From an uncultured Prevotella sp. (GTDB lineage Bacteria; Bacteroidota; Bacteroidia; Bacteroidales; Bacteroidaceae): a stretch of 27,504 nt of DNA. The translations under genes were made by a program, and so were the position numbers. The stretch spans positions 1 to 27,504 of the forward strand of contig CABSIA010000025.1 of the NCBI GenBank assembly GCA_902477645.1, written 5' to 3'. Shown in pieces: positions 15,877 through 23,590 of this stretch; the first letter of the stretch is position 1, and each line of letters begins with the position of its first letter. The notes beneath the pieces were generated by a model. It saw only the letters and a list, made by a program, of their open reading frames with translations, was not told the origin of the DNA and did no database searches.

Positions 15877-16890
15877 ATGAAACAACGCAGAATTTCTTTA
15901 AAGGATTTGGCCGCAGAACTTGGTGTTAGCATAGCTACTGTATCAAGAGCTCTTCATGGCAGCCATGAGGTGGGGGAGGAGATGCGCCAGCGTGTTAACG
16001 CCCTGGCAAAGGCGCGCAACTATCGCCCTAATCCTTTTGCACAGAGTCTGCGCAAGGAAGCACCGCACATCATTGGTGTCATAGTGCCAAATCTGGTTAC
16101 GCATTATTATGCTGCCGTGTTGGACGGTATCGAATGCTATGCTTCAAAACTCGGATATTCTGTCTTCAGTACAAATAGCCATGAGAGCTATGATTTGGAG
16201 AAAAAGGCAATTGACAATTTTCTCTCGCTGCATGTCGAGGGCATTATTGTTTGTCTTGCACAGGACACTACCGATTATGCTCACATAGAGCAACTTCATG
16301 AGCAGGGAGTACCTACGGTGATGTTTGCGCGCACCTGTCTGACTGAGAAATTCTCGCATGTAGTTGCCAATGGTGACGAGGCGGCTTTCGAGGCTACCAA
16401 GCATTTGATAGATACCGGTTCGAGGCGTATCGCTTTTATCGGAGGCCCAAATCATCTCGATATGGTAAAACGCCGCAAGCATGGGTATCTGCAGGCTCTG
16501 AAGGATGCGGGAATACCCATCGACCGCTCGCTTGTTGTTTGCGATAAGATTGATTTCGATGTGGCACGTAATGCTACAATAAATCTGCTTTCCTCCAAGA
16601 ATCCACCTGATGCTATTTTGGCTTTCAATGATATCGTCACTTATGCGGCTTTTGATGCCATAAAGTTTCTAGGAAAGCGCATTCCTGACGATGTGGCCAT
16701 AATAGGCTTCACGGATGGTGATACCGCTGCGTTCGTAACCCCGAAATTGTCAGTCATTCAAGATCAGGCCGGTGTTCAGGGCGCAAAGGCTTGCGAGCTG
16801 CTGATGCGGCAGATAAATGGTGACACTAAGATTTATAAGGAGGTTATTCCTATGATATTGAAGTTCCGAGAGAGTTCAGAAAAAATGTGA
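15877..16890 (+). CDS. LacI/GalR-family transcriptional regulator
   Basis: 337 residues from ATG at 15877; a TTG 12 bases upstream is a weaker start. The N-terminal helix-turn-helix (residues about 6-27, SLKDLAAELGVSIATVSRAL) and hinge helix (NPFAQSLR) bind a palindromic operator. The rest is a periplasmic-binding-protein-like effector domain (about 60-335, IIGVIVPNL...). Such regulators usually respond to sugars or sugar phosphates. No sugar-uptake operon is adjacent; the next gene, 30 bp downstream on the same strand, encodes a radical-SAM protein. The palindrome over its own promoter indicates autoregulation. Confidence 0.94.
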   Translation: MKQRRISLKDLAAELGVSIATVSRALHGSHEVGEEMRQRVNALAKARNYRPNPFAQSLRKEAPHIIGVIVPNLVTHYYAAVLDGIECYASKLGYSVFSTNSHESYDLEKKAIDNFLSLHVEGIIVCLAQDTTDYAHIEQLHEQGVPTVMFARTCLTEKFSHVVANGDEAAFEATKHLIDTGSRRIAFIGGPNHLDMVKRRKHGYLQALKDAGIPIDRSLVVCDKIDFDVARNATINLLSSKNPPDAILAFNDIVTYAAFDAIKFLGKRIPDDVAIIGFTDGDTAAFVTPKLSVIQDQAGVQGAKACELLMRQINGDTKIYKEVIPMILKFRESSEKM

Positions 16891-16920
16891 GGCACTCATC
16901 ATTAAGATGTTTGCGTGTAT

Positions 16921-17568
16921 ATGGAAAAAGAGAAGGCAAAAATAATTGGAATTGCACGACATCGTATGGCTACAGACGGCGAGGGCGTAACTACGCTTGT
17001 TGCTTTCCATGGCTGTCCGCTCCGTTGCCAGTATTGTCTCAATCCTCAGTCGCTAGGCGACGGGCATGACTTCATAGACTATTCCCCAGAAGAATTGTAT
17101 GCCGAGACTCGCATCGACGAGCTTTATTTTCTTGCCACAAATGGTGGTGTGACGTTTGGTGGAGGCGAGCCTTGTCTGCGTCCGCAATTTATTCGTAAGT
17201 TTCGCGAGCTGTGTGGAACGGCTTGGCAAATAAACCTTGAAACCTCGCTTAACGTTCCGTCTGCCAATATCGAAAAACTGTTGCCGGTTGTGAACTCTTT
17301 GATTATTGACATTAAGGATATGAATCCCGATATTTATCAGAAATACACAGGCCGTGACAATAGCCTTGTTTTTGAAAATCTCCGTTTGATTTCAGACCTG
17401 AGCAGACAAAAAGATTGTTTAATCCGCATCCCGTTGATACCCAACTTCAATACAGATGCTGACCGCACGGCAAGTCGCACAGCACTTGAGGCTCTCGGAT
17501 TTACTAACTTTGATTTATTCACTTATCAAATACGAAATAACTATGGCACGAGGAAAACAGACATGTAA
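16921..17568 (+). CDS. Radical-SAM protein, glycyl-radical-activase-like
   Basis: 215 residues from ATG at 16921 (GTG at 16915 is an alternative). The radical-SAM cluster motif CPLRCQYC gives Cys32, Cys36 and Cys39 (CxxxCxxC). GGVTFGGGEP (75-84) is the SAM-binding GGE-type motif in the form seen in pyruvate-formate-lyase activases. There is no ferredoxin-like insertion with extra clusters, and no glycyl-radical enzyme in the window. Its final 26 nt overlap the start of the next gene, which encodes a protein with a Cys-rich leader. It may activate an enzyme encoded elsewhere or, more speculatively, act on the neighbouring leader proteins. It is probably cotranscribed with the LacI-family gene. 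Confidence 0.9.
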   Translation: MEKEKAKIIGIARHRMATDGEGVTTLVAFHGCPLRCQYCLNPQSLGDGHDFIDYSPEELYAETRIDELYFLATNGGVTFGGGEPCLRPQFIRKFRELCGTAWQINLETSLNVPSANIEKLLPVVNSLIIDIKDMNPDIYQKYTGRDNSLVFENLRLISDLSRQKDCLIRIPLIPNFNTDADRTASRTALEALGFTNFDLFTYQIRNNYGTRKTDM

Positions 17569-18346
17569 GATACTGAAGGAAATTCGTAGGCAGATTGCCG
17601 AGGCGAATGATATCGAGTTTATAACATCTGAATGCCAGTATAAAGGAGATTGTCTTGGTACATGCCCTAAATGTGAGGCTGAGGTTCGTTATTTGGAACA
17701 ACAATTACGTGCCCGCAGACTTGCAGGTAAGGCTGTTGCTATTGCAGGAATTTCGGCAGGTGTGATTATGCTGTCGGGATGTGATAATTCGTCATCCAAA
17801 CAGGCAGGCGAAAAATTGCATGGCGAGCCAGTGGAAGTGGTTGAGATATCTGGGCAAATGACGGGAGATACATGTGTTGTGAATGAGCCTATGGAAGAGA
17901 ATGTACCCACAGAACCTTTCAATGGAGTTAAAGAGGGAGAAGTTTCTGATGAAAGACAAGAGGTTAAGACAACAGAAGGAGAAATCGTACATATTGAAGA
18001 TTCGCCTGTTCCTAAACCTCCCAAAGATTACCCTTTGCCTGGTGCAGTAGAGGTTATGCCGCAGTTCCCTGGAGGTGGAAAGAAGTTGATGGAATTTATA
18101 GCGTCTAATCTGCAATATCCAGAGTCTCTGGTTAATAGTGATGTTCAAGGACGTGTTATAATCTCGTTCATGGTTAGAAAAGACGGAAGTATTGGTGATG
18201 TGCAAGTTATCCGCGGCATACATCCAGATTTAGATGCTGAGGCTCTGAGAGTTGTCAAATTACTTCCTAATTTCATCCCAGCTACCGTCGAAGGTAAACC
18301 TGTGGACAGCAAATTCACACTACCTGTAACGTTTCGTCTGCAATAA
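17543..18346 (+). CDS. TonB C-terminal-domain lipoprotein-like protein with Cys-rich N-terminal leader
   Basis: 267 residues from ATG at 17543, inside the end of the radical-SAM gene; the alignment with the similar gene at 19808 fixes this start. Residues 1-60 are a charged leader with Cys8, Cys31, Cys37, Cys41 and Cys44, the last three spaced CxxxCxxC. A hydrophobic segment (about 61-79) ends in the lipobox LSGC (Cys80), so this looks like a lipoprotein signal with an unusually long n-region. An acidic linker (81-165) leads to a TonB C-terminal domain (about 170-267; GRVIISFMVRKDGSI). TonB domains energise outer-membrane transporters, but no ExbB/ExbD is nearby. How the leader and anchor work is unknown. 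Confidence 0.85.
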   Translation: MARGKQTCKILKEIRRQIAEANDIEFITSECQYKGDCLGTCPKCEAEVRYLEQQLRARRLAGKAVAIAGISAGVIMLSGCDNSSSKQAGEKLHGEPVEVVEISGQMTGDTCVVNEPMEENVPTEPFNGVKEGEVSDERQEVKTTEGEIVHIEDSPVPKPPKDYPLPGAVEVMPQFPGGGKKLMEFIASNLQYPESLVNSDVQGRVIISFMVRKDGSIGDVQVIRGIHPDLDAEALRVVKLLPNFIPATVEGKPVDSKFTLPVTFRLQ

Positions 18347-18354
18347 TTCTGTAT

Positions 18355-18453
18355 GTTCGGTCGGAAAAATGTTATTTTAGACAAAAAGTTCGGTTGGAAA
18401 AATGTGAATTTTGTTTGTAAGTTCGGTAGGAAAAGTGTATCTTTGCAATTAAA
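18355..18453 (+). repeat. Three 33-bp direct repeats upstream of the AAA/DUF4143 gene
   Basis: GTTCGGTnGGAAAAnTGT starts at 18355, 18388 and 18421, exactly 33 bp apart, in the spacer between the TonB-domain gene and the ATPase. The third copy merges into the -7 promoter element. Regular spacing of about three helical turns suggests binding of a regulator on one face of the DNA. Confidence 0.8.
18414..18445 (+). promoter_or_regulatory. Promoter for the AAA/DUF4143 gene
   Basis: The -33 TTTG (18414-18417) and the -7 TATCTTTG (18438-18445) are 20 bp apart, a close match to the Bacteroidetes promoter. The -7 element is 23 bp before the ATG at 18469. The promoter lies on the junction of repeat copies 2 and 3. 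Confidence 0.75.
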
Positions 18454-18468
18454 TCATTATATAGCCGT

Positions 18469-19764
18469 ATGTATAGAAACATCATTGAACAACTCAAGGA
18501 GTGGAAAAATAAAGAACACCGTAAGCCTCTTATCTTAGCAGGAGCACGTCAAGTGGGAAAAACTTATATACTGAAACATTTCGGTGAGCAGGAATTCTAC
18601 AATGTTGCATATATAAACTGCGATGATAACGATAAGGCAAAGGATTTATTTGTTTCTGACTACGATATGCAGCGCATAGTATTGGCTATTGGAGCAATAA
18701 CTCAGCAACCGATAGTTGCAGGAAAAACACTGATTATTTTAGATGAAATTCAAGAAATAAAACGAGGTCTATCTGCCTTGAAATATTTTTGTGAAAACGC
18801 ACCGCAATATCATGTCGCTGTTGCAGGCTCGTTGCTCGGAATTACTATGCATAAAGGAGAGTCGTTTCCTGTAGGAAAAGTGGATATTCTGCATATATAC
18901 CCAATGACATACGATGAGTTCTTGCTTGCAAAGGGACGCAAACAGATGGTGGACATCCTGAAAAGCAAAGACTGGAATACCATAAAGCTATTACGGACGG
19001 AGTATATTAAATTTCTTCGTGAATATTATTTTGTTGGTGGTATGCCAGAGGCTGTTAGTGAGTTTATTGAGACTAATGACGCCTGTAAGGTTAGAGAGGT
19101 TCAGAATAATATACTTTATACCTATCAGAAAGATATTTCGAAACATGTGCCTACGAGTGAGGCAAACAAGATAAATATGGTATGGCAATCGATGCCTTCT
19201 CAATTGGTAAAAGAGAATAAAAAATTTGTATATGGAGTTGCAAAGCCAGGAGGCAGGGCAAAAGAATTTGAAGGTGCTATACAATGGCTTATGGATGCGG
19301 GACTTGTATATAAGTCTGAAAGGGGGTCTGTGCCTAAAATGCCACTAAAGTTTTATGTTGACATTTCAAGTTTCAAACTTTTCTTACTTGATTGCGGGTT
19401 GTTGGCTGCCATGAGTGAGACTCCACCAGATGTTCTACTTGTGGCAAATAACGGAATGGAAGAGTCAAAAGGAGCTTTTACGGAAAACTATGTTATGAGT
19501 CAGTTAGTAGCTACACGCAACACGTCAGTATTTTATTATTCAAATGATGCAAAGTTGGAGATTGATTTCCTGATTCAACATGGCTGTGTCATAGTTCCAA
19601 TAGAAGCGAAGGCTGAGGAAAATCTGCGTTCGAAATCTCTATCAACTTTTGTCGCGTCTTATCCTGACATGCAAGGATTACGTTTTTCCATGTCTGACTA
19701 TAGAGAACAGGATTGGATGAAAAATGTCCCATTATATTCGGTATCGACCTATTTTGAGGATTAG
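18469..19764 (+). CDS. AAA-family ATPase with DUF4143 domain
   Basis: 431 residues, full length for the family. Walker A is GARQVGKT (25-32), Walker B LIILDEIQ (88-95), and a sensor-type VAGSLLG is at about 118-124. The C-terminal DUF4143 region contains EIDFLIQ followed by VPIEAKAEE near residues 365-385, a D...ExK pattern that recalls a degenerate PD-(D/E)xK nuclease fold. These proteins are numerous in Bacteroidetes and archaea, and their biological role is not established; some reports link them to mobile or defence functions. It has its own promoter with three direct repeats and sits between two genes that share a leader sequence, which suggests an insertion there. Confidence 0.92.
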   Translation: MYRNIIEQLKEWKNKEHRKPLILAGARQVGKTYILKHFGEQEFYNVAYINCDDNDKAKDLFVSDYDMQRIVLAIGAITQQPIVAGKTLIILDEIQEIKRGLSALKYFCENAPQYHVAVAGSLLGITMHKGESFPVGKVDILHIYPMTYDEFLLAKGRKQMVDILKSKDWNTIKLLRTEYIKFLREYYFVGGMPEAVSEFIETNDACKVREVQNNILYTYQKDISKHVPTSEANKINMVWQSMPSQLVKENKKFVYGVAKPGGRAKEFEGAIQWLMDAGLVYKSERGSVPKMPLKFYVDISSFKLFLLDCGLLAAMSETPPDVLLVANNGMEESKGAFTENYVMSQLVATRNTSVFYYSNDAKLEIDFLIQHGCVIVPIEAKAEENLRSKSLSTFVASYPDMQGLRFSMSDYREQDWMKNVPLYSVSTYFED

Positions 19765-19807
19765 AAATAAAAAATATCATTCGATAATCTAATAGAGAAC
19801 GAAGCTT

Positions 19808-20028
19808 ATGGCACGAGGAAAACAGACTTGTAAGATATTGAAGGAAATTCGCAGGCAGATAGCCGAGGCGAATGATATAGAGTTCGTAACTTCAGAATGC
19901 CGATACAAAGGTGATTGTCTTGGAACTTGCCCTAAATGCGAGGCAGAGGTCAGATATTTGGAGCAGCAATTACGTGCCCGCAGACTTGCAGGTAAGGCTG
20001 TCGCTATTGCAGGAATATCAGCAGGAGC
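19808..20028 (+). repeat. Second copy of the leader-coding segment (partner at 17543-17763)
   Basis: The first 221 nt of this gene closely match 17543-17763. By eye about 28 bases differ, but only two of 73 residues change (Ile27 to Val, Gln32 to Arg). The remaining differences are synonymous, so this is an old duplication held at protein level, not a recent copy. Similarity ends abruptly after the ISAG of the hydrophobic segment. Confidence 0.88.
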
Positions 20029-20716
20029 ACTCGGTATGCTTATGCCTATGCAGGTAGAGGCGCAAACAGATTTAAAGAGTATTACTAAAGGCTGTATAGC
20101 TGTGGAGTCTCGAATAAACTCTGCAATTGTTAAGGGCATTGTAAAAGATGAAAACGCAGACCCTTTGATAGGTGCAACTATTAATAATTTGAATAGCCAA
20201 ACTGGGACAGGCTCAGATATTCACGGCAACTTTGAGATATCTGCTTGTATCGGAGATTCTATCAAGGTTTCATATATCGGATATAAGTCAAAAACTGTAG
20301 TTGTTACGGATATATCGCAGCCTATTATTGTGGTGTTGGGTGAAGTGTCTTCTCAACTGACGGGTGAGTTAGTCACCGTATCTAAGCCCTTAATCAAAGG
20401 AATGGCACCACATTCTCTCGAACTTAATGTCATTGACGAGAATGGCAACCGTATAGACTTAAATGATTTAGAGATTGAAAGAATATGGATTAATGGGGAT
20501 GTAGAAGAACACGATTGGGTGCCTGTGCATTACCATTACTGGGACAAATCTTATCAAATATATTGGGACGAAGATTTGAAAGATGATGAAACTGATAAAC
20601 CATTAAAAGAAGTCACTCTCTTCATTACTGCCGAAGGCTACGACAACCCTGTAATCATCAAAGTGAAATATCCTAAACGTCACGCAAAGAAAACTATTAG
20701 GTTTAAGCACAAATAG
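19808..20716 (+). CDS. Exported carboxypeptidase-regulatory-like protein with the same Cys-rich leader
   Basis: 302 residues from ATG at 19808. Residues 1-60 repeat the leader of the TonB-domain protein (Cys8, 31, 37, 41, 44). The hydrophobic segment that follows ends in a signal-peptidase-I-like site, VEA-Q (85/86), and not in a lipobox. Residues about 105-185 form a carboxypeptidase-regulatory-like beta-sandwich (VKGIVKDENADPLIGATI, GNFEISA, VSYIGYKSK). The last 110 residues are acidic and aromatic (HYHYWDKSYQIYW) and not recognised. The product is probably periplasmic or at the outer membrane. It starts 43 bp after the ATPase stop and is followed seven bases later by a membrane-protein gene. 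Confidence 0.82.
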   Translation: MARGKQTCKILKEIRRQIAEANDIEFVTSECRYKGDCLGTCPKCEAEVRYLEQQLRARRLAGKAVAIAGISAGALGMLMPMQVEAQTDLKSITKGCIAVESRINSAIVKGIVKDENADPLIGATINNLNSQTGTGSDIHGNFEISACIGDSIKVSYIGYKSKTVVVTDISQPIIVVLGEVSSQLTGELVTVSKPLIKGMAPHSLELNVIDENGNRIDLNDLEIERIWINGDVEEHDWVPVHYHYWDKSYQIYWDEDLKDDETDKPLKEVTLFITAEGYDNPVIIKVKYPKRHAKKTIRFKHK

Positions 20717-20723
20717 TTGATTT

Positions 20724-21509
20724 ATGGAGCAGACTGATAAAAACACAGATATCCCCGTAAAGGATGGCTGCCTGGAAGTCATGCGATATTTTTCCATTCT
20801 CGGCATGACTTTGTGGCTGATTGTATTGCTGAGCACTTCCCTAAGCGACAACGAGTGGCATTTTAATTTGTGGTGGATAATGACAGTTTTCTGCTTCTTT
20901 ATCTCACTTCCAGTCCTCGGCTTTTGGATATACTCCTTCGTCAAGGCTATCAGACACCGCACTGAGAAGGAAAATATTCTGCTTGGTTTCCATATCCTCG
21001 ATTTGTTATTACTCGGCTTATCAATATATTTTCTTAATCGTCCTGCATTGAAATGTGACTATGACATTATGGCTAAACACTATGAGCAGTATGGCGCAGA
21101 GATGCGCAAGGTAGCAAAATTTGCACAAGAAATGATACCCGATTGTGGAGGCGAGTGTGTTTATGAGTTTGGCGATGCCAATTACGAGTCGCATAATCCT
21201 GTGCATAGCCCAAGGCTGTTGAATAATTTGCGGGAAAAATTAGAGGCAGTTGGCTGTATAGGCATTGAGACGGACAATCAAGGTAAGAGGAATTGCGCTA
21301 TATTAAGATTTCGCCGAATAGGTATGGGCATGTATTCTTTCCGTTTGTACGATAATGCTCTTACTAAGGCGCAGAAGGACAGTATAAATGCCGATGAGCG
21401 TTTTATAGTCTATAACGACAATACGGTGTTCGAGTTTGGAGGCGGAGCCATTGGCACGCAGTATTTTCTTGGAAAAGAGGAAGTGATGGAAAGAAAGAGA
21501 AAACGATAA
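20724..21509 (+). CDS. Membrane protein of unknown function, three predicted membrane segments
   Basis: 261 residues. Hydrophobic segments lie at about 24-42, 49-71 and 84-102; the remaining 155 or so residues form a soluble domain with one Cys pair (CGGEC, about 138-142). I do not recognise the family. The start is seven bases after the stop of the preceding leader protein, so the two are cotranscribed and probably act together at the inner membrane. It is the last plus-strand gene before the bidirectional terminator. Confidence 0.75.
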   Translation: MEQTDKNTDIPVKDGCLEVMRYFSILGMTLWLIVLLSTSLSDNEWHFNLWWIMTVFCFFISLPVLGFWIYSFVKAIRHRTEKENILLGFHILDLLLLGLSIYFLNRPALKCDYDIMAKHYEQYGAEMRKVAKFAQEMIPDCGGECVYEFGDANYESHNPVHSPRLLNNLREKLEAVGCIGIETDNQGKRNCAILRFRRIGMGMYSFRLYDNALTKAQKDSINADERFIVYNDNTVFEFGGGAIGTQYFLGKEEVMERKRKR

Positions 21510-21559
21510 ACTGATAGAGTAATTTAAAAGCTAAGAAATAAGTTACAAATTTTATCCTT

Positions 21560-21603
21560 AAAAGATTTTGGACAGAATGGGTTATCTGTCCAAAATCTTT
21601 TTT
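21560..21603. terminator. Bidirectional terminator between convergent genes
   Basis: A perfect 16-bp stem, AAAAGATTTTGGACAG (21560-21575) with CTGTCCAAAATCTTTT (21586-21601), has a 10-base loop and T-rich tracts on both strands. It serves the plus-strand membrane-protein gene and the minus-strand TlpA-like gene, whose last codons and stop lie within the loop and right arm. Confidence 0.9.
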
Positions 21604-23579
21604 ATGGTTAGTTCGAAATTGTCAAGGTCACGTGCCTCTACATCGTAGTCTATGATGTTCCCGTCTTTGCCAATAAGCACGTAGGTTGGGAATTTCCTGA
21701 CTTTCAGATACCATTCAACGGCAGTCTGCTGTTCGGCAGGCAGATTGTAGTGCGCCACATTCTCACCTGTTATATTGTATTCTTGTATCACGTTTTTCCA
21801 GCCTGCATCGGCAGAACGGTTGGCAAGATACAGATATGCGACATCGTAGGGTTTCAACCGGGCGAATTCTTCCTGAGAGTGTGATAAGGCTTCCTTGCAC
21901 GGACTACACCATGTACCCCAAATATCAACAATAACAAGTTTGCCTCGGTATGGCTCAATTAGTTTTTGGAAAATCTCTTGCCCGTCGGTCATACCCTTAA
22001 CGATGTCCGAGGATTTGAGAACTTTCTCCAACATTTCATTTGCTGTTTTGCTGATTTCAATGTAGTGGTTGTTCAGTGCTAATGCCATGTTGAGTGCCGA
22101 CGGCAATTGAATATACGACTTTGCATGCTCAACCATAGCCACTGGCAAGGGCTCACGAGTTTGGTTTATATCATTGCAGAGTTTGCGCGAAGCCAAAATG
22201 TCGCACATTCTCTTGTTCCATCCCATGGAGTCAAGTCTTGAAAAGTATTTCAAATTCTCGGTAGCCGCATGTTTTTTTAAGAACTCCTGTATGCCTTCCT
22301 GGTTGAATACCCTGTTTAATACAACCACATTTTCGTTCGATTTAAATTCGTTTATGAGAGTCTTGCTTGTTGCCTTGTCTGCCGTTTCGAGAGCTTTGTA
22401 CAATGTTGCCAACAGCGAATCGTATTCTTTTACGCAACTCCTTTCATGCTCTGTCAGAGTAATAATTCCTTCCTCCTCTGCCATCAAAATGCGCTCGCCC
22501 GTTGTTGGTTCTTTTGCATGTTCCGACATCCATTTCTCCTGCATGTAGCTTGAATAGTCGTTGGCGAGAGTCGCAAAACAATGGTCTGTAAGAGTGTAAG
22601 GCTCTTCCAACTTGTTCCACACATTCTTGGTTACGTAATCGAGATATTCGTCGGGCAGATTACGAACTCTAAACTTACCCTGCATCAGTTCTCTGCCCAT
22701 TTTTACGGTCAGTGAGTTGCGGTAGAAACTTCTGTATCTTTCCGATAAATTCGGACATGACTGGTATGTGTCATCTATCTGTTTTGTTTTTGCCTTCATC
22801 ACAGAATCGCATAATTCTAGATACCCCATTGCGCCTCTTTTGGGCATCTCTTCGTGGACTGACGGGAAATATAAATCTATCTCATGTGCCAACAGCTCGT
22901 TTTGCAGACGTGCGTTTTTGCCCATGACAAACGCCTGCTGATTTGTGAAATCCATCATCAAGAAATATGTCTCATTAGGCTCTGCATACAATTGTATATT
23001 AGTTCTGCGCCAGTCGCAGAACAAATATTTTGAGTTTAGTAGGGGTATTCGCAGGCTGAAACGGCCAAGAGAGTCGAGTGGGGAAGAGTAGGTTTCTTCC
23101 TTGTCAGTGAAAAAATTATACGCTGTTATCGTAAAGTTAGGATTTAGCTTCAGCATCTTCTCGGGCATATTCTTCATCCATCCCGCAATAGTAACGCTGT
23201 CGCCCTCGCGGTAGTTGTTGTCGGCAAGTGCAGTTGTAGTGTCTTTTTGCGGATAGTCTGGCAGAAGTTTTGATTTTATCTGGCTGCATATAGCCTTGTC
23301 TTTGCCGAAGAATATTGTGCGTTGCCCATTTTTCTCCTTGCCTACGCTGACGGTTATTTCTTCATTGGCATTTTTTGCTACAATGGTGTAAGAGTCCTTG
23401 CGTTGCCTCATGCTGGCAATGTCCCATGTCTTGCAGTCGTAAACCATGCTGTTGCCTATAAAACCAGCTATCCATTCGCCAGTCTTGTCATTGCGCCAGT
23501 ATGTGTCTGTGATGTTGCTTTGCGCACTGCAGAAAGCAACACTCAGAAATGTCATTAATATCGAAAATATACGTCTCAT
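21582..23579 (-). CDS. Large exported TlpA/thioredoxin-fold protein
   Basis: 665 residues from ATG at 23579, which gives a signal peptide ending CSA-Q; an open frame upstream to 23714 runs through the GH2 gene and is rejected. About 530 residues of mostly unrecognised sequence precede a C-terminal thioredoxin domain with WCSPC (Cys558, Cys561) and the cis-Pro motif FPT (Pro631). This is the arrangement of Bacteroidetes TlpA-like disulfide reductases, which act in the periplasm on proteins or in oxidative-stress protection. It starts 11 bp after the GH2 stop, and its 3' end overlaps the terminator. Substrate unknown. Confidence 0.88.
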   Translation of the reverse strand: MRRIFSILMTFLSVAFCSAQSNITDTYWRNDKTGEWIAGFIGNSMVYDCKTWDIASMRQRKDSYTIVAKNANEEITVSVGKEKNGQRTIFFGKDKAICSQIKSKLLPDYPQKDTTTALADNNYREGDSVTIAGWMKNMPEKMLKLNPNFTITAYNFFTDKEETYSSPLDSLGRFSLRIPLLNSKYLFCDWRRTNIQLYAEPNETYFLMMDFTNQQAFVMGKNARLQNELLAHEIDLYFPSVHEEMPKRGAMGYLELCDSVMKAKTKQIDDTYQSCPNLSERYRSFYRNSLTVKMGRELMQGKFRVRNLPDEYLDYVTKNVWNKLEEPYTLTDHCFATLANDYSSYMQEKWMSEHAKEPTTGERILMAEEEGIITLTEHERSCVKEYDSLLATLYKALETADKATSKTLINEFKSNENVVVLNRVFNQEGIQEFLKKHAATENLKYFSRLDSMGWNKRMCDILASRKLCNDINQTREPLPVAMVEHAKSYIQLPSALNMALALNNHYIEISKTANEMLEKVLKSSDIVKGMTDGQEIFQKLIEPYRGKLVIVDIWGTWCSPCKEALSHSQEEFARLKPYDVAYLYLANRSADAGWKNVIQEYNITGENVAHYNLPAEQQTAVEWYLKVRKFPTYVLIGKDGNIIDYDVEARDLDNFELTIKKILDR

Positions 23580-23590
23580 GCCACTATTTG

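Noticed and set aside
18355..18453. Possible CRISPR repeats
   Set aside because: Repeats are adjacent with divergent tails rather than unique spacers, and they carry a promoter.
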